From: Liolophura sinensis
Lineage: Eukaryota; Mollusca; Polyplacophora; Chitonida; Chitonidae
Assembly: GCF_032854445.1 (NCBI RefSeq)
Contig: NC_088305.1
Coordinates: 11,641,717-11,705,716 of the forward strand
Length of the DNA: 64,000 nucleotides
Direction: 5' to 3'
The notes beneath the pieces were generated by a model, which was not told the origin of the DNA, searched no databases, and saw nothing but the letters and a program-made list of their open reading frames with translations. The stretch's first letter is position 1, and each line of letters opens with the position of its first letter. This document shows, in pieces, positions 1 through 10,500 of this stretch. Position numbers and translations under genes: made by a program.

Positions 1-70
1 TGACTGAAAAATTGTTGAGTACGACGTTAAACCCCAAGCACTCACTCACTCACTCACTCACTCACTCGAA
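1..70 (+). repeat. SINE-like 3' tail with (ACTC)n
   Basis: The stretch AAAAATTGTTGAGTACGACG followed by TTAAACCCCAAG and then seven ACTC units looks like the 3' end of a second SINE family. Related tails are seen near 372-420 and 11885-11920. Only the tail is inside the window. Confidence 0.5.
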
Positions 71-1185
71 GTCGGGATACCTGGGTAAGACTGGGATCAA
101 ATTTGGCCAGGTCAGGTCTTACCAAAGGCTGTACAAATGGTATTCATTTTGCTGCCTCGCTTGGCACTAAGCAATGAGAGGTTAGAGCAAAGAAACCGAC
201 CTGGTTGACACGGTGTTAGCATATATAATGTGACTGGGCGGGGTGTCATCATATCTGGTATTAGATACGATACATGTATCTAAGTGGCGGCTTCACATTG
301 GCGGGAAGGACTGGTCATACCACAACAAAAAGAAGATAGAGTATATGTACACACCTTACGACTCCTTGTCGTAATTTGTTAAAATGTTAAAAATTGTTAA
401 GCGCGTCGTAAAACCTCAAGCATACATGCATATACATATATAAAGCCAAAAAATGTGTAAACTTCATATAACAAGTCATGAATTTGACCACGCGTAAAAT
501 AACCTTACATCTGCGCAGGCTCCCTTTAGGCTACCAACAGACGACAGAAAGCACTCTTGCAGAGATGAGTCTTGTAACTCTTTTACACAAAAGTTAACTG
601 TAATTTAGAGTTAAACACCTGCACAGCTGGCTCAAGACTTCGAATCCCACTTATGTCTTATTGGCTATTATTGTTGTTACTGCCTTGTCACATTTCATCC
701 CTTCTAGCAGCAGTAGGCTTATACAAACTTACTTCATATAACAGAGATATACTAAAAATTTATGAGTAGTAATAGGGAGAATTAAAATAACTAAAATGTC
801 AGGTTAAGGTCATACGTATACACTCAGAGCGTGTAACAACATTTCTGTTGTATCAGATTACAATTAAATTAAATATATATAGCAGTTAATTAAAATATAT
901 TATTTTCCAGTATTCAGAACAGCATCTGTTTCGACCAAACTTTCAATGTCACGGTCTTCTAACTCCACTGTGTGTTCTGTCAGCCTCTTCAGTAGTTACG
1001 GATGTATCCTATACTCGTCATTTATTTATGTATTTGACTGGTGATTTACGCCCTACTCATGATTATTTCTTTAATACGACAGCGGCACCCCGTGACTAAG
1101 TGTTCCAATTAGAAACCTTTGTAGTTCACCTTCCTGATGAGCTACTGTTGATTTCTCCTGCTACATACTTGATACGGCATCCTGG
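71..1185. other. Intergenic, no gene seen
   Basis: No open frame with coding character and no recognisable domain. A decayed SINE-like tail lies at about 372-420. The rest is AT-rich unique sequence. Confidence 0.5.
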
Positions 1186-1368
1186 TTTCCTCTCCGGTCG
1201 TACGTAGGAAGGTCTTGCACCAACCTGCGGATTATCAGGGGTTTCCCCCGAGCTCTGTCCGGTTTCCTCCCACCACAATGCTGGCCGCCGTCCTGTAAGT
1301 GAAATATTCTTGAGTACGGCATAAAACACCAATGAAATAAATAAATAAATAAATAAATAAATAAATAT
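1186..1368 (+). mobile_element. SINE, 5'-truncated, with (AAAT)n tail
   Basis: This matches the 3' two thirds of the SINE that recurs across the window: TTTCCTCCCACCA, then the GCTGGCCGCCGTC block, then ATTCTTGAGTACGGC, then an AAAACACCAAT motif, then about nine AAAT units. The tRNA-like head is missing. Confidence 0.85.
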
Positions 1369-3054
1369 ATCAAAACAGTGTCCGCGTGACATCATGTGAA
1401 ACAGGTGCGTTCTAGGGTTATAAAAATGAGTCTTGCTTGGTTGGTTAAAACTGATAAACATGGCGGCGCTTTCGATTTTCTTTGGGCGAATTTGTCAATT
1501 TTGAACTGGGATATCCCGTTTAAGGGACTTCACAAAATTTAATGCTTTTTAAACTTTATGTGGGACACTTCATCGATGTATATGTACGTTTGGTCTGTCC
1601 TTGTCTTTTCCTTTGAAAGACACATGACAAGTAACTCAAAAAACAAAGATTACTTTTTTAAGAAAAATGAAAACAGTTATGTCAACAAAGTGAAACAAGT
1701 TACATGCATTTTAGCTGTTAAGTCATATTTAATATCTGTTAATAACCCTTCTATGTCATGCTAACCTTCTGTAAGAGGTAGGAATTTTATGGAAATGACA
1801 TCATCTATTAACTGTATGACAATGTGTCTGAGCTGAGCGCGGGTAATTCGAGCTCTTTTTCCTACTGATTTGTTCACGTCACGAATGCATCCACCGAATT
1901 TCCTGACTGACCGCTGGGGGCTTAAGAAAACTGTAGTATAAATTGTACGCACGAGAAGCTTGTTTGTACTTTCATATATTGGGATACATCCTAAAGTGCA
2001 TATTATGTAATAATGTAATAATAACCATTTCATGTATACCTTTAACCATAACATTATCTATATACAGAATAACTCGTGTATTTGGTGTAAGCTAGGGTAA
2101 GATGTGTCCTGGGTCGTTTGAAAAAAAATAGCGACAAACAAATCAGAATATCAATGTACCAATTTTAATTTAACAGTATTCTGGGTTACTTAGGTTGATC
2201 ACATGGAACTGGGAAATGACTGTTAATGGTTAAAGCCAAGTTGTATCCCTTGTTTATCGCAGTAGTACTACAATATGCCAGATTTACAGCAAAAAAGAGT
2301 ATATAATATTGAATAAATCCAATACAAAATCAATCATAATTTACACTAATATTTCTATAGTATAAACGCTACTGTCAAATTTTCAATTTCCCTTCAAACA
2401 TAAATAGGCACTAAATATTCAGCATTATTAGATATAAATTGTGTTTTTTTTTTACTCATTAACAATGTAAATTTATAACTACTAAATAAAGAAATCTTGT
2501 AAATTTACATGTGCAACTTAGTTACATGTACATCATCATTGAAAGTAAGCATATAGAATCCATTTATCTTTATTTACACAAAAAAACTGTCAATAGTGAA
2601 AAGCAATCATTTTATCTGTAAATTATTAAAGAAGGTTTAGTGTACAGTTTGTAAAAAAAACAAAAAAAAACAGTCGACACTAGCTTCATCAATCGCTTGT
2701 CACCAAGGCCCCACAAGCTGTTAAGAAGAGGGGAGAGGAGGTATACACATTTCTGCACAACGTGTCTCCTACCGATTACCAAAATTATATGCTAGTAAAG
2801 TAACCACATCTTGTCAGCAAAATGCAACATCCAAGTGGTACAGACCACTGACTGCCTACATATACAGAGCTTAGGCTCACTATCCTTTGACCTAATGCTG
2901 ACAATTTCACCTTGAACCTGCCCACATATTCAATATGTACTCTGATTCCTTAAGTCATACGTAGTGTAGACACGTCAAAGCCTGAATGGGTAAACCATAT
3001 TTACAGGTATTCCAGCCATTTAAAATTTGTAATCGTGAGGCTCGAACTATGTTT
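1369..3054. other. Intergenic, possible MRI1 3' untranslated region
   Basis: No coding signal. A minus-strand AATAAA at 2569-2574 could be the polyadenylation signal of MRI1, which would give it a 3' untranslated region of about 1.4 kb containing the G-rich repeat. This is inference only. Confidence 0.35.
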
Positions 3055-3665
3055 TTGGAAGTCAGAATGAGCCAGTGTGGCGCCATGTGGACGTCAGAAT
3101 AAACCAGTATGAGGCCAGGCACAGTTCAGAATGAGCCAGTGTGGGGCCAGGTATGATCAGAATGAACCAGAGGGGGGCCAGGTGAAGGTAAGACTGAGCC
3201 AGAGTGAGGCCAGGTGGAGGTCAAAATGAGCCAGAGTGGGACCAGGTGGAGGTCAGAATGAGCCGGGAGGGGGGGGGGGGGTGTCAGGTGGAGGTCAGAA
3301 TGAGCCAGAGGGGGGGGGGGGGTGTCAGGTGGAGGTCATACTAAGCCATAGGGGGGCCAGGTGGCGGTCAGAATGAGCCAGAGTGGGGCCAGGTGAAGGT
3401 AATACTGAGCCAGAGTGAGGCCAGGTGGTGGTAAGACGGCCAGAGTGAGGCCAGGTGGAGGTCAGAATGAGCCAGAGTGGGGCCAGGTGGAGGTCAGACT
3501 GAGCCAGAGTGAGGCCAGGTAGAGGTCACACTGAGCCAGAGTGAGGGCAGGTGGAGGTCAGATTAAGCCAGAGTGGGGCCAGGTCGAGGTCAGACTCGGT
3601 CACCGTGGGGCAAGGTGGAGGTCAGACTGAGCCAGATTAGGGTCAGGCGGAGGTCAGACTGAGCA
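3055..3665. repeat. G-rich minisatellite, about 32-bp unit
   Basis: About 19 imperfect copies of a unit of the form GAGGTCAGAATGAGCCAGAG plus TGGGGCCAGGTG. Two neighbouring units carry runs of more than ten G (about 3265-3280 and 3310-3322). The array sits downstream of the MRI1 stop codon, possibly inside its 3' untranslated region. Confidence 0.85.
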
Positions 3666-3942
3666 CCATTACATCAGCTATTACTTACATAGATGTATAA
3701 TAAATGCACAGCATGGGTAACATACACTCCCAGCTTTCTTCAATTTTTCTACAAAGCATGTGTCAAAGACAGCATAATTCATAATTGTATTTAATTTCGT
3801 AATTTATGAGTCTAATTAATACAATGATGGAAGGTCGTAACCATACTGATCTGGTATTTGAGACAGTTTTGACTTTGGTGAACTAGCTGAACAGAACGAT
3901 CTGATCATACTGCTGATTTTACTGTCAACTATTGCAGATCAG
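3666..3942. other. MRI1 3' flank
   Basis: AT-rich sequence between the minisatellite and the MRI1 stop codon. It is probably 3' untranslated sequence of MRI1. No motif was recognised. Confidence 0.3.
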
Positions 3943-5044
3943 TTAACTGTTCTTGCTTATCTTTGGTTCCTGGATCCCATCCAGTGCCCTTGTGATCCCA
4001 GCCTTGAGGTCAGCCGGTCTGAATATCCCGACCTCTGTTATGATCCCGCCTGTAATGAGGTCGTGCGGGGTCACATCAAAGACAGGGTTCCAGCAGTCAA
4101 TCTCTGAAGCAGCAATAGGGATGCCCTTATGCTCCTTCATCTCGTGATGCGGCCGTTCCTCTATTTTCACCTGGTCTCCAGAGTCCAGATTGCGATCAAT
4201 GGATGCGCTAGGAGCCGCCACAAAAAAAGGAACATCATGATACTTGGCCACAACTGCCAACTGGTAAGTTCCGATTTTGTTTGCAGTGTCTCCGTTGGAG
4301 ACAACCCGATCAGCGCCTACGACAACTGCTGATATGTTACGCTGCTGCATTAGGAGTGCCACAGCGCTGTCGCAGATGAGCGTGCCCGCCATCTTCTCAT
4401 GCACGATTTCGTACGCCGTCAGACGGGCGCCCTGGTTGTACGGGCGGGTCTCTGTACAGTAAACGTGTTCCAGCATTCCTTTTTCATGGAGGGACCTCGC
4501 CACCCCCAGGGCAGTCCCGTAGCCTGCCGTTGCCAAGGAACCCGTGTTACAGTGCGTAAGAATACGCACAGGTGTGTTGCCATGGTGATTCAAAATGGCT
4601 TCTGCACCATAGTTCCCAATGGCCTTGTTATCATTGATGTCTTTCGCCAGCATATCCTCTATGGTTTTTATCAAGTTCTCTTTCATATCCTCAACTGTAA
4701 GATTCGAAGTTTCACACAGAATAGAAGCTTTTTTCTTCAGTCTCTCTGCTGCCTCAGTCATATTTACTGCTGTCGGTCTGGCTGTCACCAGATAGTCCAT
4801 CTTTTTGCTCACAAATGCAGAAAGCTTCTCCTTGGATTTGAACTCTGTAATATTGAGTTCTACTGCTAAGCTCAAACTGCCCACAATGGCAATGGCTGGC
4901 GCTCCACGTACCTGCATTTTTTTAATAACATTCCAACCTTGGTCTACATTCTGTACTTCGATGTAGTCAGTGTCATGGGGCAGCAAAAGCTGGTCCAGTA
5001 TGTCCAGCTTTCCCCGCCTCATATCGGATTGCCTCCAACTCCAT
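3943..5044 (-). CDS. MRI1: Methylthioribose-1-phosphate isomerase, with N-terminal frame break
   Basis: The enzyme converts 5-methylthioribose-1-phosphate to 5-methylthioribulose-1-phosphate in the cytosolic methionine salvage pathway. It belongs to the aIF2B/MtnA isomerase family. An open frame from 5076 to 3943 holds the family signatures: LDQLLLP, VRGAPAIAI (residues 57-64 of that frame), HCNTGSLATAGYGTALG with the catalytic Cys at 176, ETRPYNQGARLTA, VVVGADRV with the catalytic Asp at 256, and NKIGTYQLA. Length is normal for the family (about 360-370 residues). The conserved start, MELEAIRYEAGK, begins at ATG 5042-5044 but in a different frame from the rest; one extra base in the GGGGAAAG run near 5008-5016 explains this. 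A good minus-strand splice acceptor (pyrimidine tract then CTGCAG, 5052-5057) lies just upstream, so a 5' untranslated exon is likely. The coding part has no introns, unlike its neighbours. It could be an active gene with a sequence error, a gene starting at in-frame Met 5022, or a young retrocopy. Confidence 0.93.
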
Positions 5045-5051
5045 GATGCTT

Positions 5052-5082
5052 CTGCAGAATAAAGGAAAAAAAACATTTAATC
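5052..5082 (-). promoter_or_regulatory. Splice acceptor upstream of the MRI1 start
   Basis: On the minus strand a T-rich tract runs into TTTATTCTGCAG and is followed seven bases later by the family-type ATG. This implies an intron in the 5' untranslated region that contains or borders the (TATG)n repeat. Confidence 0.55.
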
Positions 5083-5159
5083 ATTTATTTATTTTTTATT
5101 TTTCCTTTTTTTTTATTTATTAGGTTTAATGTTGTACTCAATAATATCTGATTGTCATG

Positions 5160-5696
5160 GAGTATGTACATATGTAAGTATGTACGTACGTAAGTGTATA
5201 TATGTATTTGTGTATGTATGTGTGTATGTATGTGTGTGTGTATGTATGTATATATGTATGTGTGTATGTGTATGTATGTATGTGTGTGTGTGTTTGTGTA
5301 TGTACGTGTGTATGTATATATGTATTTGTGTACGTATGTGTGTATGTATATATGTATGTGTGTATGTATATATGTATGTGTGTATGTATATATGTATGTG
5401 TGTGTGTATGTATGTATGTATGTATGTGTGTGTATGTATGTGTGTGTGTATGTGTGTATATATGTATGTATGTGTGTGTATGTATGTATATATGTGTATA
5501 TGTATGTGTGTATGTATGTATGTGTGTATGTATGTGTGTGTGTATGTATGTATGTATGTGTGTATGTATGTATATGTGTGTATGTATGTATGTATGTATG
5601 TATGTATATATGTGTATGTATGTGTGTGTATGTATGTATGTATATGTATGTAAGTGTGTATGTATGTATATATGTATGTATGTACGTATGTATGTA

Positions 5697-5731
<35 letters not shown>

Positions 5732-5766
5732 ATGTGTGTATGTATGTATGTATATATGTATGTGTA

Positions 5767-5797
<31 letters not shown>

Positions 5798-5893
5798 ATG
5801 TATGTATGTGTGTGTATGTATGTGTGTATGGATGTATATATGTATGTGTGTGTATCTGTGTGTATGTATGTATATATGTGTGCATGTATGTAT
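5160..5893. repeat. (TATG)n/(TG)n microsatellite
   Basis: About 730 bp of mixed TATG and TGTG tetranucleotides with scattered TA steps. It is open in several frames on both strands only because the repeat lacks stop codons. It lies in the presumed MRI1 5' intron or in the head-to-head intergenic space. Confidence 0.95.
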
Positions 5894-5915
5894 GTTTTTT
5901 TTTGTTTTTTTTTTG

Positions 5916-6069
5916 AATGGTGTTTTACGCTGTACTCAAGAATATTTCACTTATACGACGGCGGCCAGCATTATGGTGGGTGGAAACCGGGCAGAACCCG
6001 GGGGAAACCCACGACCATCCGCAGGTAGCTGATAGACCTTCCCACATACGGCCGGAGAGAAAGCCAGAT
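5916..6069 (-). mobile_element. SINE fragment inside the (TATG)n tract
   Basis: The minus strand carries the 3' part of the main SINE, ending in ATTCTTGAGTACAGCGTAAA and its terminal block. It is bounded by a T-rich tract on the left and breaks off into ATGT repeats on the right, at the GAGAGAAAGCCAG point. Confidence 0.85.
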
Positions 6070-6165
6070 GTATGTATGTATGTATGTATGTATGTATGTA
6101 TGTATGTATGTATGTATGTATATATGTAAATGTATGTATACATGTATATATGTGTGTATGTATGT
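6066..6165. repeat. (ATGT)n microsatellite
   Basis: Fifteen or more pure ATGT units followed by degenerate units. It continues the same motif as 5160-5893 on the other side of the SINE fragment. Confidence 0.9.
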
Positions 6166-7484
6166 GTGAAAAGGATAATCATTTTTGAGTTATGTGACAA
6201 GAAGAAGTTATAAGGTGTAGTCATGGGATATTATTCGGCTGAAAGAAACCGCTTTTCCCGGGTCAATCAAACCATTGGCCTTTGACTGACACACAAAAAT
6301 CCCCAGAAATTACTAGTACAATTTAAAGGCAAAAATACAAAAGAAAAAAAGAAACAAAAACACCAATTTTTCTGGGTGACCCAACACTAAAAAAATCCAT
6401 AAATGGCATTAATATAAAACTGAACATTCATCTTTTTATTTTGTCTACTATTGAAGTTTTTTATCTTGTTTTAAATGGCATTCCAATACGTAAATAGAAG
6501 TCTTGAATGTTTTAAAGGTCTTGGCTGACAGTGGACATTTTCTTGGGTTAATCCTTTTCACTTTGAATCTGTGCACTTGAATCTGCCATTCCTAAAATCC
6601 AACTTAAGACTGGACAAAGCCTGGACTTGCCTATTGATCTCTCACACCAGCCAATTAGAAATGATTCTGTGTCTAGCTCAAAAATAATTCCTCAGACAGT
6701 CCACATTTTCCACAATTGGATCATTTTCAAGTTTTGTCTTTGGTTTCACAACAACATTTTAAATCAACAACCCAGATTGGTGAAGCCTATGAGCTGAGCT
6801 GAGCTGTGCTAAGCTATTCCTAATTGGCTATGAGGATAAAGATCTTTGGACCTGTCAGACAGTAAACAACAACTGATAGATGAATTGTTGCAGCCAATTA
6901 TGGCTACACACAGCATACCTACATGTAAACCAAGACCTCCAACAGACCAACCATACAGGCACTATATATTTACATACATACAGAAATATGGAAAGCACCC
7001 TCAAATTATACACTGTAACGGCTGCAGCACGTGAATGCTTGGCTTAGGTACAGGTTGGTAACTATCTGCAATTGCAGTCTTTAATTGCATGGGTAAACTG
7101 CACTTTGTTTCAGCCTGTGTCAGGCCATTTTATTTTATCCAGTCATTGTAATTATGACAGGATCATTCCAAGCAAAGTAACTTCTTCAGCAGTCTTACAT
7201 GTAAAATATTTAACAGCCTCCATGTTCCAAACCACACTATGTTTATGAAATGCTGTGTATATATGACTTTCGCCATTTTCGCCAATGTTTGCCTTATTTT
7301 CTTCTGTTATGAAAGCTGTCCACAGAAATTGACATCGGCCCAGAGTCTGACACTATAATGGTATGATGTGACCCCGGTACGCTTCTCTGACGGGTACATT
7401 TCTTAACATATACAATTGACTACAGACACAAGGTACGAATCAATCGGCTGCACAGGTTATACAAAAAGTATGTCATTTTCAATC
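6166..7484. other. Head-to-head intergenic region
   Basis: No coding exon recognised. It lies between the 5' ends of MRI1 (minus) and the DUF1295 gene (plus), so promoters of both may be here. No core promoter element can be called with confidence. Confidence 0.4.
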
Positions 7485-7590
7485 ATGGGCAGTAGTTTTT
7501 CTAAGGCAGCTGCACTGGACTTTGGCATACAGTGGGGGTGTTGGGTTGTGGCCGCTGCCCTCAAGACAGAGAAGTTCTATGACTTGGCAG
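7485..7590 (+). CDS. DUF1295 gene exon 1
   Basis: Starts at ATG in a strong initiation context and encodes MGSSFSKAAALDFG followed by a hydrophobic stretch. It ends after the first base of a Gly codon at G|GTTAGT. Confidence 0.85.
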
Positions 7591-10500
7591 GTTAGTTGAC
7601 TACTCTCTGATCAGCTGTAAAGCTGCATTTACCTGCAACGGGGGAAAGCGTTACGAAATCGCGTGTCCATGATGTTGTTGTTGTTTTACACCGGACTCGG
7701 CACGCATAAATGTTGATCTGTGTCTCAGTGGCAGTAGACAACGAGAGTGCATATTGTAGGTGAGTGAATGGACTCATAAAAACGAATATGCGTGTGGATA
7801 CTATGAAGTGGCAAGATGAAATTCACAAATCAGTCTTTCTTGGCGCATCCTGGTGCACTCACCCGCTTAATCCAGGGTACACGTGGTATTGATTATCTCC
7901 CCTTAACTAGGTCAGCAAGGAGAACGTACTGAGGTTTATAAACAAATTATTTATTGGGCATGCCCCATGATAAAATCGAGCGCTTGGCGTTTAGGCGTGC
8001 CTATGTTTTCTTGTTCTGAACATTTTTCTCGCCAAAATTTCTATAGACAGTGGGGGTGTCAGCAATTGTACGCTTCACACCTCCCACTTGGCCACAAAAA
8101 ATGAGGTACACCCATTATCCACCCACCCCCTCCCACCTGAGTCATTTCTGTCACTATCCACTCAGACTTTTTATCATTTTTATTCATTTTTATCGTTTTT
8201 ATCATTTTTTAGTTATAGCAAGTATATAATTTGTACTGTGGTGAGCCAAAGTGAAAGTAGGTGCATTGTAAGTAGGCATACGTGCACAGATCATAGATGC
8301 AGTCTGCACTACAGTTAACAAGGGGGTGATAACAACTTAACATGTATATGTGCCAAAGGAACACTTTCCTTATTCTTGTTGCACCCGCTGTGGCCCAGTG
8401 GTTAGCATGCTAGTATAGTACTGTGCAGTGACGCAGGAGTCCAGCTCGAGCTGTCTTCCTCTGTCCTCCAGCAGGCTGTAGATGGTCTGGGTTTCCCAGT
8501 TTCCTCCCACCATAATGCTGGCTGCTGTCATAAAGTGAAATATATTCTTGATGTCTACAAATAAAAGAATTTGAGTCTGCTTAATTGTTTGATATATATA
8601 GAGGTTAACCATCGGAATTTTCCTTCAGTGATAAAAGTGGTATTTCACACAGTTTTATAGAAGTCACTTTTGTCTTTACATTTTTGATATTTTACAACTA
8701 GACACCATGACATGGAAAAATAATATTTGTTTTATGATGTTCCAATCTGAGCTCAGAGGTATGACATCATAATACATGTACAGTGCACTTTAACATTCCT
8801 GACGTCAATAAGGCTTGACATCTTACATACGTAGGTTTGAAATATCCAGACTTTAACACCTTCATTCTTGTCAAAACTCTTAAATGCTGCGCATTCTTGA
8901 GATTTTGACTCGGTGGCCTTAAACCCAAAAGTAACCTCTCTAATGTTGAAATTCACCTTCATACATTTATATTGTATACGACTATATGCCCCAATGTGCA
9001 TGGGCTATTCAGGATGCCAACAGTAACATGTACCTGTAGCTGTCATTGCATATAGGTAGGTGTGAATTTAGAATCTCTCGGGGCAATAGAATGATATTTA
9101 TTAGGAAGCAGACAGAGTGAGAGAATAGTAAATAAATATTAAATCTTAAGATATGTGCAAAAAATGTAGAGTGTAACACGGGATAAAGCTATAGCTTACT
9201 TGTCTGTATATTGCCAGCGTGGTTGGAAATGCCTTTGACGGAGATCAAATTCAGCTTTTGAAAACTGTGGATCTGAAGTGTAGCCAAAGTTGTCAGTGTC
9301 ATAAATATGTAACTTCAACATTGTCCACTGTGGGTTCAGATTTGTACCGCAGTATATTTGCGTAGGCGTAGATTGAAAATGACTTCATTTTGGTTACAAA
9401 TTCCCAGGTTATTTTTGGCCAGCTAGACCTGGGTTGGCCATCTACGATGTCACCAGCTGAGCCGTACTGGGCGGCTGGCTGGAGATCCGCTAAGCAGTAA
9501 ATCTATTGTTTTTGGTGGATTTAAAGTTATTATTACATTTCTTAGAAGCCCTCTCGGTACCCTGATGTTTAATCAAGCTATAATCTTTATAATTAGGACC
9601 AGTAGGTAATCTTAACACTTAATCCTGTAAGGAAACAGAATTTAGAATAGTTATGGTTAAATGACTGCCTCTGGTTACAGGTTCCAGTACATTTTTCCTC
9701 CTGGCTTACCAGACATTACAATGGAGTAGAACGCAGCACCTGAGACAGAAGGTGCAGTCTGGAATGGTGATGACATGGGCTGTCAGGTAATACATGCAAC
9801 TGGTAATTCGTCTCCATAAGATAGTGGGAACACATGATCTGCAGGTTCAAATCCAGCCTCGGGCAGGGAATTTGTAGATTATCCCACCTTTTCAGTTATA
9901 GGGCTGCTTGCACAGTCTGACATTTTCTGAGCACCTGTTTTCTTCCATTACTTATGAGTACATACGGTGTACACCACATGCGTAGGAAAGTTCATCAGTA
10001 ACTTCACCAAAGGGTAGTGGTTTTTTCCAGGCACTCCAGCTTCCTCCTCCCGTAAATTGTAAAAATGCTTTCAAATAGTTTAAAAATTTTTGAGTAAGAC
10101 CTTAAGCAACAGCCAAGTAAGTAAATCTGTGTAGGGGGCAACTTTATGACTGCGTCTGGAATGTTTTTCATGGTTTATTTCGGGAAACCTGAGGTACAAC
10201 CCATGAAGTCGTGTCGTACATAAAACCTTAAAATTAGCAATCTGAGTTTCTCAGTCTGGCTTTGCCTGCTCAGTTAATGCACGCTATCTTCTGTACGGTT
10301 TATCATCAGTCTCAATTAAGTCCAGGTGTTTATAGTACTTGTATATTATGCTAGGATTTAATTGCGTATCATCAGTTTCGTGGGTTTTTTTAATCTTCTG
10401 TTCACAGACTGGGCTTGTATCTATTCTCCCGAATCCTCAAGGATGGGTCAGATAGCCGGTTCAACTATGTGAGAGACCAGTCAGCCAAATTCCTGTTGTA

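Noticed and set aside
3953..4869. Several plus-strand open frames over MRI1
   Set aside because: Shadows of the minus-strand isomerase, which carries the conserved motifs.
5085..6032. Open frames of Tyr/Ile/His/Thr or Met/Cys/Val/Tyr repeats on both strands
   Set aside because: Products of the (TATG)n/(TG)n microsatellite, which has no stops in several frames.
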